DNA from: Vulcanimicrobiota bacterium
GTDB taxonomy: Bacteria; Vulcanimicrobiota; Vulcanimicrobiia; Vulcanimicrobiales; Vulcanimicrobiaceae
DNA length: 39,305 bases
Direction of reading: 5' to 3'
Assembly (NCBI GenBank): GCA_019241305.1
Contig: JAFAXE010000203.1
Location: forward strand, 1-39,305
The position numbers were made by a program, and so were the translations under genes. The notes under the pieces were generated by a model that worked only from the letters and a program-made list of their open reading frames with translations, was not told the DNA's origin and made no database searches. Positions 24,050 to 33,898 of the stretch are shown piece by piece (position 1 is the stretch's first letter; every line of letters starts with the position of its first letter).

Positions 24050-26908
24050 TTACGCCGTTGCGCCAACGGCGTCGTCGACTGCTTCGATCAAGCGCTCCAG
24101 CGACGTGTCGAGCGGCGCGGCAAGATGCAGGCGAAGGCCGCGACGCTTGCGACTATCGAGTGACTCGAAATCACCGAGGGCCTGCGCGCGCTCCAAGGTG
24201 CGAAAGCCTACCATCCCGGGCACCGGGAGGTCGAAGGGTGCATCCGTCGTCAACTGCAGGAAAATCCCCGTTGGCGGGCCTCCCTTGTGCAATTGTCCCG
24301 TGGAATGCAGAAAGCGTGGGCCAAAACCGACGGTGGTCGCGACCCGCAACGCGTTGCGAATTGCCACCCGCGCTTCCCGCAGTTGCAGTTCGTGATCGGA
24401 ATTCATCGCGAGGTACGCCGTGATCGCAACGTAGTCGCCGGCTCGCGCTTGTGAAAACAGCGCGCCGAGCGCCGACGAGAGTTCCGTTCCGAGCGAGAGA
24501 TCGTGTGAGCCGGCCAGCGGGATGATTCGTGCGACCTGCGTCTCGAGGACGGGCTCTGGCTCCGGCAGCCGGCCGCTTTTTGCGAACTCCGCCAACAGGC
24601 GTTTGGTATTATCCTTCGATTCCTGAACGTTCGGTTGATCGAAGGCGTCGATACCGAGAACCGCGCCGGCAGCCGCGGTTGCGATCTCCCAAATGGCAAA
24701 TTGTTCACCGATGTCGCTGAGGTCCCGCATGGAAAGACGTACGGTGGGATGTCCGGCCCCTTCGAGCAATTCTAAACGCGTCTCGATCGCAGAGCCGTCC
24801 ATATCGCCCTCGACGTGCTCGTCCGGCAACCCTTGGCCCACGTACACGAACACGCGATCCTGACCGTAGTGCTCGGGTACGGTGAGGGGCTCGCCTTCAA
24901 TGGGGACGATTCCCGTGCCCGATTTGCCGGTGCTTTCCGCGACGAGCTGCTCGCACCATGTGCCGAACGATTCGATGAGCGGATGGCAGACGATGGTCAG
25001 TTTGTCGCGGCCAGCTTTGGCGAGCGTGCCGATCGTCGCACCGAAGCGAACAGCGCCGGACTGCTGCACCGAAGCGGAACTTCCACTTGCGTGCAATCCG
25101 CCGAGACCGCGATGGAGCAGCCGGTCGATGTCGTATCCGGCGATCGCCGCGGGGACCATCCCGAAGTAGGAAAGAGCGGAATACCGTCCCCCGATATCCG
25201 GATCGTTGAGAAACGTCCGGCAAAATCCGGTTTCGTTCGCCTCGCGTTCGAGAAGTGTTCCAGGATCGGTGATGGCGATGAAGTGACGGCCCGCCCGGTC
25301 GGCGCCGACGACCTTCGCTACGCGGTCGTAGAAGTAGCGGAAAAACGCTTGCGGCTCCGTCGTCGTCCCGCTCTTTGAGGAGACGATGAAAAGGGTGCGA
25401 GCCAGATCGAGGTGGTCTTCCAGGTCTTTGATTTGTACGGGATCGCTCGAATCGAGCACGTGCAGCAGCGGAAAGCCGCGCGTGTGACCAAAGGTACGCC
25501 GCAGCACATCAGGGGCGAGCGAGCTACCCCCCATCCCGAGGACGACGGCGTGATCGAAATCTTTGGCCGTCTCTTTCGCGAACGCGAGTAATTCATCGAC
25601 GCCTTCTAACACGCGCTGCGGGAAGTCGAGCCATCCCAAGGCGTGCCGGATGATCGCCTGATGTTCGGGCGCGTTCGTCCACGGAGCGGGGTCTTTTTTC
25701 CAGAGCTTCTGGAGGAAGCCGTCGCCGGTTAAGCGCTCTATCGCTGGGTCGATCGTGCCTTGCGCGGCACCGGCGTTGACCGCGATACGTCCCGCTCCGC
25801 CTCCGCGAAGCTGTGCTTGCTTTTGTTCGATTGACTCTAACATTGCGTTGTAGGAATCGGCGAAAGCCTTGACGCCGTCCACTTGCAGCTTCTGGGTGAC
25901 GTCGTACAGAGAAATCTGTGCCTTGGCGAGCGCGTCGATCACGGCGTGCGCGCCTGCAAGGTCCGCTTCCACGGTGCCGGGGGTTACCCGTCCTCGCGCC
26001 ATCAGTGCGTCGAGCGTCGCCGGCGGCATCGTGTTGACGGTGTCGCGACCGACGACATTTTCAACGTACATCAGTTCCGGATAGCCGGGGTTTTTCGTGC
26101 TGGTGCTCGCCCACAGCGGCCGCTGTACGCGAGCGCCCTTGGCGAGGATCGCGGCGTAGCGTTCGCCGCCACACAATTTCTTGAAGCGTTCGTAGATTAA
26201 CTTGAGGTTCGCGATACCGGTCTTACCGAGCAGACCCTGGAGCGGTTCACCCTTCGCAATCTTGCCCTCGAGCAGCTTGTCGACCGCGGTATCGATGCGG
26301 CTGACGAAAACGCTCGCGACCGAAGCGATACGGTCGACGGGAAGGCCTTGCGCGATCCGGCGTTCCATCCCTTGCAGGTATGCCTCTGCCTGCGCTTCGT
26401 ACGCTTCGAGCGAGAAGAGCAGCGTGACGTTGATGTTGATGCCGGCCGCGATCGACGCTGCAATCGCGGGAACGCCCGCCGGCGTTCCGGGGATCTTCAC
26501 CATGAGGTTGGGCCGATCGACGGCCTTCCACAACCGTTGAGCCGCTGCAATCGTTCCGTCTGTGTCATTGGCAAGCAGCGGTGAAACCTCGAGGCTGACG
26601 AACCCGTCGTGTCCATCCGCCGCGTCGTAGACGGAACGGAACTCATCGCATGCGCTGCGGATATCGGCGATGGCGAGCGCCTCGAACACGATGTTCAGAT
26701 CCGACTCGCTGACGAGTTCGCGCAATTGGTCGTCGTAATCGGTGCCGCTACCGATCGCCTTATCGAAGATCGTCGGATTCGACGTCATGCCGTGTAAACC
26801 GAGATCGATGAGCGAGCGCAACTCTCCCGACGCAAACATGCTGCGCCGGATGTTGTCGAGCCAAACGCTCTGGCCGGCGTCGAGCAGTTGCTGCAGTTGG
26901 GTGTTCAC
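24050..26908 (-). CDS. tal-pgi: bifunctional transaldolase / glucose-6-phosphate isomerase
   Basis: A 952-residue fusion. Residues about 1-370 are transaldolase: SVWLDNIRRSMFASGELR, GLHGMTSNPTIFDKAI, ASVFVSRIDTAVDKLLEG and LWASTSTKNPGYPELMYV with the Schiff-base Lys at 272. Residues about 400-950 are glucose-6-phosphate isomerase: VVLGMGGSSLAPDVLRRTFG, IVSSKSGTTTEPQAFF and FLHSTGQLHKGGPPTG. Together they link the non-oxidative pentose-phosphate branch to fructose/glucose 6-phosphate, returning carbon to zwf. The true start is GTG 26908, with AGGAG 7 bases upstream; the longer open frame to 27070 runs into tkt. It lies 28 bases after tkt and 25 bases before gnd. Confidence 0.95.
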   Translation of the reverse strand: MNTQLQQLLDAGQSVWLDNIRRSMFASGELRSLIDLGLHGMTSNPTIFDKAIGSGTDYDDQLRELVSESDLNIVFEALAIADIRSACDEFRSVYDAADGHDGFVSLEVSPLLANDTDGTIAAAQRLWKAVDRPNLMVKIPGTPAGVPAIAASIAAGININVTLLFSLEAYEAQAEAYLQGMERRIAQGLPVDRIASVASVFVSRIDTAVDKLLEGKIAKGEPLQGLLGKTGIANLKLIYERFKKLCGGERYAAILAKGARVQRPLWASTSTKNPGYPELMYVENVVGRDTVNTMPPATLDALMARGRVTPGTVEADLAGAHAVIDALAKAQISLYDVTQKLQVDGVKAFADSYNAMLESIEQKQAQLRGGGAGRIAVNAGAAQGTIDPAIERLTGDGFLQKLWKKDPAPWTNAPEHQAIIRHALGWLDFPQRVLEGVDELLAFAKETAKDFDHAVVLGMGGSSLAPDVLRRTFGHTRGFPLLHVLDSSDPVQIKDLEDHLDLARTLFIVSSKSGTTTEPQAFFRYFYDRVAKVVGADRAGRHFIAITDPGTLLEREANETGFCRTFLNDPDIGGRYSALSYFGMVPAAIAGYDIDRLLHRGLGGLHASGSSASVQQSGAVRFGATIGTLAKAGRDKLTIVCHPLIESFGTWCEQLVAESTGKSGTGIVPIEGEPLTVPEHYGQDRVFVYVGQGLPDEHVEGDMDGSAIETRLELLEGAGHPTVRLSMRDLSDIGEQFAIWEIATAAAGAVLGIDAFDQPNVQESKDNTKRLLAEFAKSGRLPEPEPVLETQVARIIPLAGSHDLSLGTELSSALGALFSQARAGDYVAITAYLAMNSDHELQLREARVAIRNALRVATTVGFGPRFLHSTGQLHKGGPPTGIFLQLTTDAPFDLPVPGMVGFRTLERAQALGDFESLDSRKRRGLRLHLAAPLDTSLERLIEAVDDAVGATA

Positions 26909-26936
26909 GCGTGTCTCCTGTGTCGGCGTCAATGGT

Positions 26937-28934
26937 TTAGGCTTTCGCGAGCAGCCCGCTCGCAACTTCGGCGACCCCTTCAGCGGTGAAGCCGAAGGCC
27001 TTCGCGATCGCCGCGGCCGGCGCGGATGCGCCGTAGCGGTCGACTCCGATGGCGACCCCGCGATCGCCAATCCAGCGCTCCCAGCCGAACGTCGCCCCGG
27101 CTTCTATGGAAACCCGTGCACGCACGGACGGTGGCAGCACGCTGTCCCGGTAGCCCTCGTCCTGCGCCTCGAAGTACTCCCAGCACGGCATGGAGACCAC
27201 GCGCACCGTCGTTCCATCCTTCGCGAGACGCTCGGCCGCCTCAACCGCAAGCGCAACCTCAGAACCAGTCGCGATGAGAATGAGGTCGGGAAGCCCCCCG
27301 CCGTCGGGGTCGCGCAACACGTAGGCGCCGCGCCACACCGGCGCCTCACGCGTTCCGAGGAAGGGAACCTTTTGACGCGTCAAGATGAGCGCCACCGGTT
27401 CTCCCTCCGAGGCGACCGCACACTTCCACGCTTCGCCCGTTTCGACGGCGTCAGCCGGCCGGATAACGGCAATGTTCGGCGTGGCGCGCAGCGTCGCTAA
27501 CTGTTCCACCGGCTGATGCGTCGGACCATCTTCACCTAAGAAGATGGAATCGTGCGTATAGATTTCGATGACGCGCAACCTGCTCAGCGCTGCGAGCCGC
27601 ACCGCGGGCTTCATGTAATCCAAGAAATTGAAAAACGTCGCGGTGAACGGAAGAAGCGGGCCGTGCAGCGCGATGCCGTTGGCGATGGCGGCCATCGCGT
27701 GCTCGCGCACCCCAAAATGGATGTTTCGCCCGGCATAGGTCCCCGGTTCGAAATCACCGAGCCCCTTGAGATAGGTTTTCGTCGAAGGATCCAAATCCGC
27801 GGAGCCACCGACCAGTTCCGGGAGCGCCTTTGCTATCGCGTTCATCACCGTACCGCCGGCGTCGCGGGTCGCGACCGCCCCGTTTTCGGCGTTGAAGCTG
27901 GGCCACGGAAGATCGTCGGGAAGTCGACCGGCTCGCATGCGGTCGAGTTCCCGCGCGAGTCCCGGGTTTGCGCGAGTCCACGCTGCGTACGTTTCATTCC
28001 AGCCGCCGCGAAGTTCGGCGCCGCGCTTTCCCTGCTCGCGCCACCACCCCAGAACGTCATCGGGGACGTAAAACGCCGGCTCCAGTGGCCACCCCAGCGA
28101 CGCCTTCGTCTTGGCAACGTTGTCGGGACCGAGCGGCTCACCGTGTGCCTGGTACGTGTCTTGTCTCGGCGAGCCAAAACCGATGTGCGTACGAACGAGA
28201 ACGATCGATGGCCGCGACGTTTCGTTTTTCGCCGCGGCAATGGCGCGGTCGATCGCGTCGACGTCGTTTCCGTGCTCTATCTCGATCGTTTGGGTGTGCC
28301 AACCGTACGCCTCGTAACGTTTGGCGATATCCTCCGTGAACGTTACCGACGTTGGACCGGCGAGGGACACGTGGTTGTCGTCGTACAGGACGATGAGCTT
28401 TCCCAGTTCCAAGTGGCCGGCCAGTGACGCGGATTCACCGGAAACGCCTTCCATGAGATCGCCGTCGCTCGCGATCACGTAGGTCTGATGGTCGACGATC
28501 CGCTGCTCGCCATTGTAGGTGGCGGCCAAGTGTGCTTCCGCGATCGCGAAACCGACGGCGTTGGAAATCCCTTGTCCGAGCGGACCGGTCGTCGCCTCCA
28601 CGCCAGGCGTGTGGTTGACTTCGGGGTGTCCCGGCGTCTTGCTCTCGAACTGACGGAACGCTTTGAGATCGTCGAGCGTCACGTCGTAGCCCGTCAAATA
28701 GAGCAGCGCGTACAACAGCATCGAGCCATGGCCGGCGCTGAGGATAAAGCGATCCCGGTCGAACCAGTGCGGATCGGCGGGATCGTAACGGAGATGTCGC
28801 GTCCACAGCGCGTACGCCATTGCTGCCGCGCCGAGCGGCAAACCGGGATGACCGGAGTTCGCTTTCTGGACGGCGTCGACCGCAAGAAAACGAATGGCGT
28901 TGATGCGCTTTTCTTGATCAGGAGAGTTCGGCAC
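26937..28934 (-). CDS. tkt: transketolase
   Basis: Thiamine-diphosphate enzyme transferring two-carbon ketol units in the non-oxidative pentose-phosphate pathway. From GTG 28934 it has 665 residues, close to E. coli TktA (663). Motifs: [58 protein letters not shown], ThDP-binding [16 protein letters not shown]...[10 protein letters not shown], and in the pyrimidine domain [24 protein letters not shown] 28934 has GAGG five bases before it; a frame to TTG 28976/GTG 28973 is also open, with GGGGAT upstream, so 13-14 extra residues are possible. It is the first gene of the pentose-phosphate operon and is divergent from dapD. Confidence 0.95.
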   Translation of the reverse strand: MPNSPDQEKRINAIRFLAVDAVQKANSGHPGLPLGAAAMAYALWTRHLRYDPADPHWFDRDRFILSAGHGSMLLYALLYLTGYDVTLDDLKAFRQFESKTPGHPEVNHTPGVEATTGPLGQGISNAVGFAIAEAHLAATYNGEQRIVDHQTYVIASDGDLMEGVSGESASLAGHLELGKLIVLYDDNHVSLAGPTSVTFTEDIAKRYEAYGWHTQTIEIEHGNDVDAIDRAIAAAKNETSRPSIVLVRTHIGFGSPRQDTYQAHGEPLGPDNVAKTKASLGWPLEPAFYVPDDVLGWWREQGKRGAELRGGWNETYAAWTRANPGLARELDRMRAGRLPDDLPWPSFNAENGAVATRDAGGTVMNAIAKALPELVGGSADLDPSTKTYLKGLGDFEPGTYAGRNIHFGVREHAMAAIANGIALHGPLLPFTATFFNFLDYMKPAVRLAALSRLRVIEIYTHDSIFLGEDGPTHQPVEQLATLRATPNIAVIRPADAVETGEAWKCAVASEGEPVALILTRQKVPFLGTREAPVWRGAYVLRDPDGGGLPDLILIATGSEVALAVEAAERLAKDGTTVRVVSMPCWEYFEAQDEGYRDSVLPPSVRARVSIEAGATFGWERWIGDRGVAIGVDRYGASAPAAAIAKAFGFTAEGVAEVASGLLAKA

Positions 28935-28999
28935 CGAGACCTCTTTCGTAGCCGGCGAGGCGGAGGAGTTCACCAAAGGTTATCCCCAAGACGAGCGAC

Positions 29000-29848
29000 A
29001 TGGAGTGGCGGCCCTTACAACAGCGCATCGAGGCGCTGATCCGAGATCCCGCGGGTATCCGGGACCAGCGGGGTACGGCGCTTGACGAGGTCATCGCCGC
29101 GCTCGACGAGGGAACTTTACGCGTTTGCGAGCCGAACGGCGCCACGTGGGTCACCCATGCTTGGGTGAAGCAGGCCATCCTCCTTTACTTTCAGCGCTGC
29201 GACAGCGTGCCGGTCGGAACGTCCGGTGGATCCGCGACTCTGAGCCGTGGATCACCACCCTCGTACTTCGATAAAGTTCCGACGAAGCGAAACTATGCCG
29301 CCTTAGGTGCACGCTGCGTGCCACCGGGCGTCGCCCGGTATGGCGCGTTTTTAGGGCGAGGCGTCATCATGATGCCGAGCTTCGTCAACATCGGGGCGTA
29401 CGTCGACGAGGGAACGATGGTCGACACGTGGGCCACGGTTGGCTCGTGCGCGCAAATCGGCAAGCACGTGCACATTTCCGGGGGCGTCGGCATCGGTGGC
29501 GTGTTGGAACCGCCGCAAGCCCAACCGGTGATCGTGGAAGACGGAGCCTTCATCGGCTCGCGGTGCGTCGTGGTCGAGGGCGTACGAGTCGGCAAGGAAG
29601 CGGTACTCGGTGCGGGAGTCGTCCTTACCGCGTCAACGCCCATCGTGGATGTCCGGGGTGACTCGCCGGCAACGACCCGAGGCGCCGTCGAAGCGCGGAG
29701 CGTCGTGATCCCCGGCACCCTGCCGAAGCGCTTTGCCGCGGGCGAGTTCGGCACGCCGTGCGCGCTCGTGATTGGTGAACGAACGCTCTCTACCGACCGA
29801 AAGACATCGCTCGAACGTGCCCTGCGCGATTACGGGGTAGCGGTATGA
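29000..29848 (+). CDS. dapD: tetrahydrodipicolinate N-succinyltransferase
   Basis: Transfers succinyl from succinyl-CoA to tetrahydrodipicolinate in lysine and meso-diaminopimelate synthesis. It has 282 residues (E. coli DapD 274). The N-terminal helical domain (about 1-100) includes TWVTHAWVKQAILLYF and SYFDKVPTK. A left-handed beta-helix of hexapeptide repeats follows: RGVIMMPSFVNIGAYVDEGT, TWATVGSCAQIGKHVHISGG, IGGVLEPPQAQPVIVEDGAF and GAGVVLTASTPIVDV. ATG 29000; only a weak GACGAG ribosome site is visible. It overlaps dapC by 4 bases. Confidence 0.95.
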   Translation: MEWRPLQQRIEALIRDPAGIRDQRGTALDEVIAALDEGTLRVCEPNGATWVTHAWVKQAILLYFQRCDSVPVGTSGGSATLSRGSPPSYFDKVPTKRNYAALGARCVPPGVARYGAFLGRGVIMMPSFVNIGAYVDEGTMVDTWATVGSCAQIGKHVHISGGVGIGGVLEPPQAQPVIVEDGAFIGSRCVVVEGVRVGKEAVLGAGVVLTASTPIVDVRGDSPATTRGAVEARSVVIPGTLPKRFAAGEFGTPCALVIGERTLSTDRKTSLERALRDYGVAV

Positions 29849-30993
29849 CGCGCCGCGTTTCGATAAACCCTCGGGTTTCGGCCGTCGGGGGTTCGACGAT
29901 TCGCGCTCTGCACGCGCGGCGCGGCCAACGTTCGATCGACCTCGGCATGGGTGAGCCCACGCTGCGTCCCGACGTCGCCCACTTCGAAGCCGCCAGCCGC
30001 TGGGTCGCGCAGCACGGTTGCCGGTATTCGTCGAATGCAGGCGAGCCGGAGTTGCGTGCTGCGATCGCGGAGCACTATGCGTATCCGGCGCTGAACCGCG
30101 CCGAAAACGTGTGCATCACGACGGGCTCGCAAGAAGCGGTGTACGTCGCCATGAAAACGCTGCTCGATCCCGCGCACGACGAAGTACTGCTCGTCGAACC
30201 GGCGTTTCCCGTGTACGGCAAGATCGCGGAGATCGAAGGGATCCCGGTGCGGCGCGTCGTGCTCGAGCCGGAAGACGATTTTGCGTTCGATGCTGAGCGT
30301 ATCATCGCGTCGATTGGACCCAAAACGCGGATGCTGGTGTTGTGTTCCCCTTGCAACCCGACGGGACGAATCATCGGCACCGAGTCGGTGCGGCGCATCG
30401 CCGGCGACCTGGGACGCCGGAGTGGTCCGCCGGTCTACGTCTTGCACGACGAAATCTATCGCGAGCAACGCTACGTGGACGACCTCGGCGCATTCGGCAA
30501 CGTGTACCCGTGGACGATCGCCGTCAACTCGCTTTCGAAAAGCAACGCGCTCACGGGGCTGCGCTTGGGGTGGGCGATCGGGCCGGCCGAGGTGATGCCG
30601 GCGATCGTCAAGATGCACGGCTGGACAACGTCGTGCGCGAGCACGTTTGCGCAACGTGTCGCGATCGAGATTTTCCGGACCGGTGCGCTCCCGGCGCAGC
30701 GGGAGTGGTACGCAGCACAGCGCGAGGCCGTCGTCGAGCTGGCGCGCGAGGCCCGCTTCGACTTCGTTGTACCGGAGGGCGCCTTTTATCTGTGCCTGAA
30801 CGTGCACGCAGCCGACTCGCTCGCCTTTTGCCATGACCTCATCGACGAGCACGACGTCATCGCCGTTCCAGGCAGCGTCTTCGCCGCGTCGATGGAGGGC
30901 TGGATCCGAACCAGTTTCGTCTCACCGCTGGACCAGATTTCCGAAGGGTATCGCCGCATCGCCTCACTCGCCGCGCTCGTTGCACCGGCGTGA
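29845..30993 (+). CDS. dapC: PLP aminotransferase, probable N-succinyldiaminopimelate aminotransferase
   Basis: Fold-type I class I/II aminotransferase, 382 residues. Motifs: IDLGMGEPTLRPDV, RYSSNAGEPELRAAIAEHY, CITTGSQEAVYVAMKTLLD, LCSPCNPTGRIIG, YVLHDEIYREQRY and SLSKSNALTGLRLGW with the PLP Lys at 232; a C-terminal Arg in WIRTSFVSP binds substrate carboxylate. The family alone does not prove substrate, but an ATGA overlap with dapD makes the next step of the succinylase pathway, N-succinyl-2-amino-6-oxopimelate to N-succinyldiaminopimelate, the best call. Other aspartate/alanine aminotransferase activity remains possible. Confidence 0.85.
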   Translation: MTRRVSINPRVSAVGGSTIRALHARRGQRSIDLGMGEPTLRPDVAHFEAASRWVAQHGCRYSSNAGEPELRAAIAEHYAYPALNRAENVCITTGSQEAVYVAMKTLLDPAHDEVLLVEPAFPVYGKIAEIEGIPVRRVVLEPEDDFAFDAERIIASIGPKTRMLVLCSPCNPTGRIIGTESVRRIAGDLGRRSGPPVYVLHDEIYREQRYVDDLGAFGNVYPWTIAVNSLSKSNALTGLRLGWAIGPAEVMPAIVKMHGWTTSCASTFAQRVAIEIFRTGALPAQREWYAAQREAVVELAREARFDFVVPEGAFYLCLNVHAADSLAFCHDLIDEHDVIAVPGSVFAASMEGWIRTSFVSPLDQISEGYRRIASLAALVAPA

Positions 30994-31028
30994 AACGCTG
31001 CATCGCCTCAGTTTCGTAGTACCGGTCG

Positions 31029-31571
31029 ATGGATGAGCTGCGTATCGGTGCAACGACCATCGCGCTGGAGCCCGGCGACATCACGCGAGTCCACGCCGAG
31101 GCCATCGTCAACGCTGCAAACGCCCATCTGGCAGGCGGTGGAGGCGTCGACGGAGCGATCCATCGCGCGGGCGGCCCCAGTATCATGGAGGAATGCCGGC
31201 GCATCGGCGCCTGCAAGACCGGAGGCGCCGTCCTTACCGGCGCAGGGAACTTACCGTCACGCTACGTCATTCACGCGGTCGCGCCACGCTATGCCGGGCG
31301 GCCGCGCGACGGCGAATTGTTGCGTTCCGCGTACGGGACGGCGCTCGACGTTGCGTGCAAGCTGGGCTTGCGGACCATCGCGTTTCCTTCGCTCGGGACC
31401 GGCGCATACGGTTATCCGATCGACGAAGCCGCCGACATCGCCCTGTCGACGGCGCGCGGTCACGCGCTCGGTGAGACGACGCTCGAACGGATCACCTTTG
31501 TGCTCTTCAGCGAGCGTGACTTGGCCGCGTTTCGCGCGGCGCTCGGACGGGCGAGCGTCCATAAAGGCTAA
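31029..31571 (+). CDS. macro-domain ADP-ribose-binding protein (MacroD-like)
   Basis: A 180-residue, nearly whole-length macro domain. Motifs: EPGDITRVHAEAIVNAANAHL with the catalytic-type NAAN, GGGGVDGAIHRAGG, CKTGGAVLTGAGNLP, YVIHAVAP and the phosphate loop FPSLGTGAYGYPIDEAA. MacroD-type proteins hydrolyse ADP-ribosyl-glutamate/aspartate or O-acetyl-ADP-ribose. Located 35 bases after dapC on the same strand, with no evident partner ADP-ribosyltransferase in the window. Confidence 0.92.
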   Translation: MDELRIGATTIALEPGDITRVHAEAIVNAANAHLAGGGGVDGAIHRAGGPSIMEECRRIGACKTGGAVLTGAGNLPSRYVIHAVAPRYAGRPRDGELLRSAYGTALDVACKLGLRTIAFPSLGTGAYGYPIDEAADIALSTARGHALGETTLERITFVLFSERDLAAFRAALGRASVHKG

Positions 31572-31601
31572 CGTCGGACAAGGACGCTCGCAGATCGCTG
31601 C

Positions 31602-33020
31602 CTATTCGACCGCGGCACCGCCCTGAGCAGTTTTCGGCGGACCGATCCACACCGTTTGAATGTTGACGAATTCCCGGATCCCAAACGACGACAGTTCGCG
31701 GCCGTAGCCGCTGTGCTTCACGCCGCCGAACGGCAGCCGCGGGTCGGAGGCCGTCATCCCGTTGATGAAGACGTTTCCGGATTCGAGGCGCGACGCAAGC
31801 TCGCGCGCCAGCTCGATGTTCTGCGTCCACACGTTGCCGCCGAGCCCGAACTCCGAGTCATTCGCCAACTCGACCGCATGCTCGACGTCGCGTGCCCGAA
31901 CGACGGCCGCGACGGGGCCGAACGTTTCTTCACGAAACAGCGGCATCGCGGCAGTCACCTCCGTGACGATCGTTGGCGCATAATACGCTCCCGGTCCGTC
32001 GATCGCGGCGCCACCGAGCGCGACGCGCGCCCCTTGCGCCACCGACTCGCGGACTTGGCGCTCGAGCGCATCGCGCAAATCCCGACGTGCGAGCGGGCCG
32101 ATCTGCGTTTCTCGATCCAGCGGATCACCGATCCGGAGCGCCTGCGTTCCATGCACGAACGCCTGCACGAAAGCGTCGTGCACGCGATCGACCACGATGA
32201 ACCGCTTGGCCGCGATGCAGCTTTGTCCGGCGTTCTGAAAACGCGCTTTGACCGCCATCGCGGCGGCCGCGTCGACGTCCGCGTCCGCGAGGACGATGAA
32301 TGCATCCGAACCGCCGAGCTCGAGTACCGTTTTCTTCAGATGTTTGCCCGCCGTTGCGGCGACCGACGAACCGGCGGGGCCGCTGCCGGTGAGGGTGACC
32401 GCAGCGACGCGCGGATCGGCAACGATCTCTTCCATCTCGCGACTCGGCACGAGCAACGTCGCGAAGGCGCCTTCCGGGAAGCCTGCGGCATAAAAAGCGC
32501 GCTCGATCTCGAGCGCGCACTCCGTGACGTTGGCGGCGTGCTTCAACACCGCGACGTTTCCGGCCATGAGGGCGGGCGCCGCAAACCGGAACACCTGCCA
32601 AAACGGGAAGTTCCAGGGCATGATCGCGAGGACGACGCCGAGTGGGCGGAAGGCGACGTAACTGTGCGTTGCGGTACTCGTAACGCGCTCGTCGGCGAGG
32701 AACCGCCCCGCATGCTCGGCATAATAGTCACAGTTCCACGCACATTTTTCGACCTCGGCCTCGGCTTCCGTAACCGGCTTCCCCATTTCAACGCTGGCGA
32801 GGGGAGCGATGCGGTCGCGATTCGTTCGCAAATGTTCAGCGAGGCGCCGCATCTTTTCCGCACGTGCCGCGATGGGCCGTTCGCGCCAATGCGTGAAGGT
32901 TTCGTCTGCCGAGTTGAGCAGCGCGTCGACCTGCACGCGATCGTGCGCGTCGTAGCGGGCGAGCCGTTCGCCGGTTGCGGGATTCGTCGTTTCAATGGAG
33001 GACGTCGTGCTGGCGGCCAT
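31602..33020 (-). CDS. NAD(P)-dependent aldehyde dehydrogenase, succinate-semialdehyde type
   Basis: A 472-residue ALDH. Motifs: LGVVLAIMPWNFPFWQVFRFAAPALMAGN, LTGSGPAGSSVAATAG, general base E234 in VLELGGSDAF and nucleophile C268 in NAGQSCIAAKRF, then EETFGPVAAVV and PFGGVKHSGYGRELS near the end. The extended NCDYYAEHAGRFLADE region and MPWNFPFWQ pattern resemble succinate-semialdehyde dehydrogenases (GabD/Sad), which feed 4-carbon semialdehyde into the citric-acid cycle; other aliphatic aldehydes are possible. It is the last gene of a minus-strand run and converges on the macro gene across a 30-base gap with no obvious terminator. Confidence 0.9.
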   Translation of the reverse strand: MAASTTSSIETTNPATGERLARYDAHDRVQVDALLNSADETFTHWRERPIAARAEKMRRLAEHLRTNRDRIAPLASVEMGKPVTEAEAEVEKCAWNCDYYAEHAGRFLADERVTSTATHSYVAFRPLGVVLAIMPWNFPFWQVFRFAAPALMAGNVAVLKHAANVTECALEIERAFYAAGFPEGAFATLLVPSREMEEIVADPRVAAVTLTGSGPAGSSVAATAGKHLKKTVLELGGSDAFIVLADADVDAAAAMAVKARFQNAGQSCIAAKRFIVVDRVHDAFVQAFVHGTQALRIGDPLDRETQIGPLARRDLRDALERQVRESVAQGARVALGGAAIDGPGAYYAPTIVTEVTAAMPLFREETFGPVAAVVRARDVEHAVELANDSEFGLGGNVWTQNIELARELASRLESGNVFINGMTASDPRLPFGGVKHSGYGRELSSFGIREFVNIQTVWIGPPKTAQGGAAVE

Positions 33021-33031
33021 AGCAGGTCGCG

Positions 33032-33898
33032 CTACGGCGGCGGCGCGATGCTCCCCTCGCGCATGCCGAACCTGCGCGCGACGACGCGCGCGGCGGCTTG
33101 CCTTGGCAGTAGACCGATGAGCTCGCTTTCAATCACCGCGACTCCGAACCGTTGCGCGAGCCTCTGAACGAGGTCGAAGAGCCGGTCGAGCGGCAGCGCG
33201 TCCGCGTCGGTGATGTTGCACGAGACTTGCGAGCGTTCGCTGCCGAGCGCAATGCCGAGCGCACGCAGGCTTCGTAAACCGCCGGTCGACTCGCGAATCA
33301 CCCGTGCAATCTTGCGCGCGACCGCAACCTCGCCGGTGCCTAGGACGACATTGAACGCGATCAGCAAAGGCCGCGCACCGATCGCGATCGCGCCTGCACC
33401 CGGATGGAACTCGATGTCCCCAACGTCAGGCCGTACTCCACGCTGAGCGCGCGTCGCGAGTCCTTCGAACCCGCCGCTGCGCACGCCCGGCAACTGCCGA
33501 TGTTCCTCGCGCGTCGCGGCGGCGCCATAAAAATACGATGGGACTCCGGTTTCCTGCCAGATGCGCGCCGCTGCGTCGCGTGCGACGGCGACGGCGTCGT
33601 CCATCGTTGCCGTTCCAAGCGGCACGAAGGGCAACACGTCGAGTGCGCCGATCCGAGGATGTTCGCCGGCGTGCGAGCGCAGGTCGATCCGCGTTGCGGT
33701 TATCCGCGCCAGCGCAAGCGCGGCGTTTACGGCCGTCGTTGCATCGCCGAAATAGGTCAGCACGCTACGATGGTGATCGGGATCGCTGGTGCGGTGCGCC
33801 AGTACCGCCCCGGCCGCCACAATCGCCGCGGCGCAGGCGTCGACGATCGCGACGTCGCGGCCCTCGGAAATGTTCGGCACGCATTCGAAGAGCTTCAT
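33032..33898 (-). CDS. glutamate formimidoyltransferase
   Basis: N-terminal FTCD-type enzyme, 288 residues, transferring the formimino group of formiminoglutamate to tetrahydrofolate in histidine breakdown. Motifs: LFECVPNISEGRD, DPDHHRSVLTYFGD, LRSHAGEHPRIGALDVLPFVPL, GVPSYFYGAAATREEHRQLPGVRSGGFEGL and the folate region HPGAGAIAIGARPLLIAFNVVLGT. ATG 33898 overlaps the methyltransferase stop. The open frame to 34285 is an antisense extension over that gene and is rejected. The cyclodeaminase half and other hut genes are not in the window. Confidence 0.92.
   Translation of the reverse strand: MKLFECVPNISEGRDVAIVDACAAAIVAAGAVLAHRTSDPDHHRSVLTYFGDATTAVNAALALARITATRIDLRSHAGEHPRIGALDVLPFVPLGTATMDDAVAVARDAAARIWQETGVPSYFYGAAATREEHRQLPGVRSGGFEGLATRAQRGVRPDVGDIEFHPGAGAIAIGARPLLIAFNVVLGTGEVAVARKIARVIRESTGGLRSLRALGIALGSERSQVSCNITDADALPLDRLFDLVQRLAQRFGVAVIESELIGLLPRQAAARVVARRFGMREGSIAPPP

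Noticed and set aside
29830-30852. 340-codon minus-strand ORF over dapC
   Set aside because: Antisense shadow of a complete aminotransferase.
31656-33167. 503-codon plus-strand ORF over the aldehyde dehydrogenase
   Set aside because: Antisense shadow in GC-rich DNA; Arg/Asp/His-rich product without motifs, whereas the minus strand encodes a complete ALDH with catalytic Cys and Glu.
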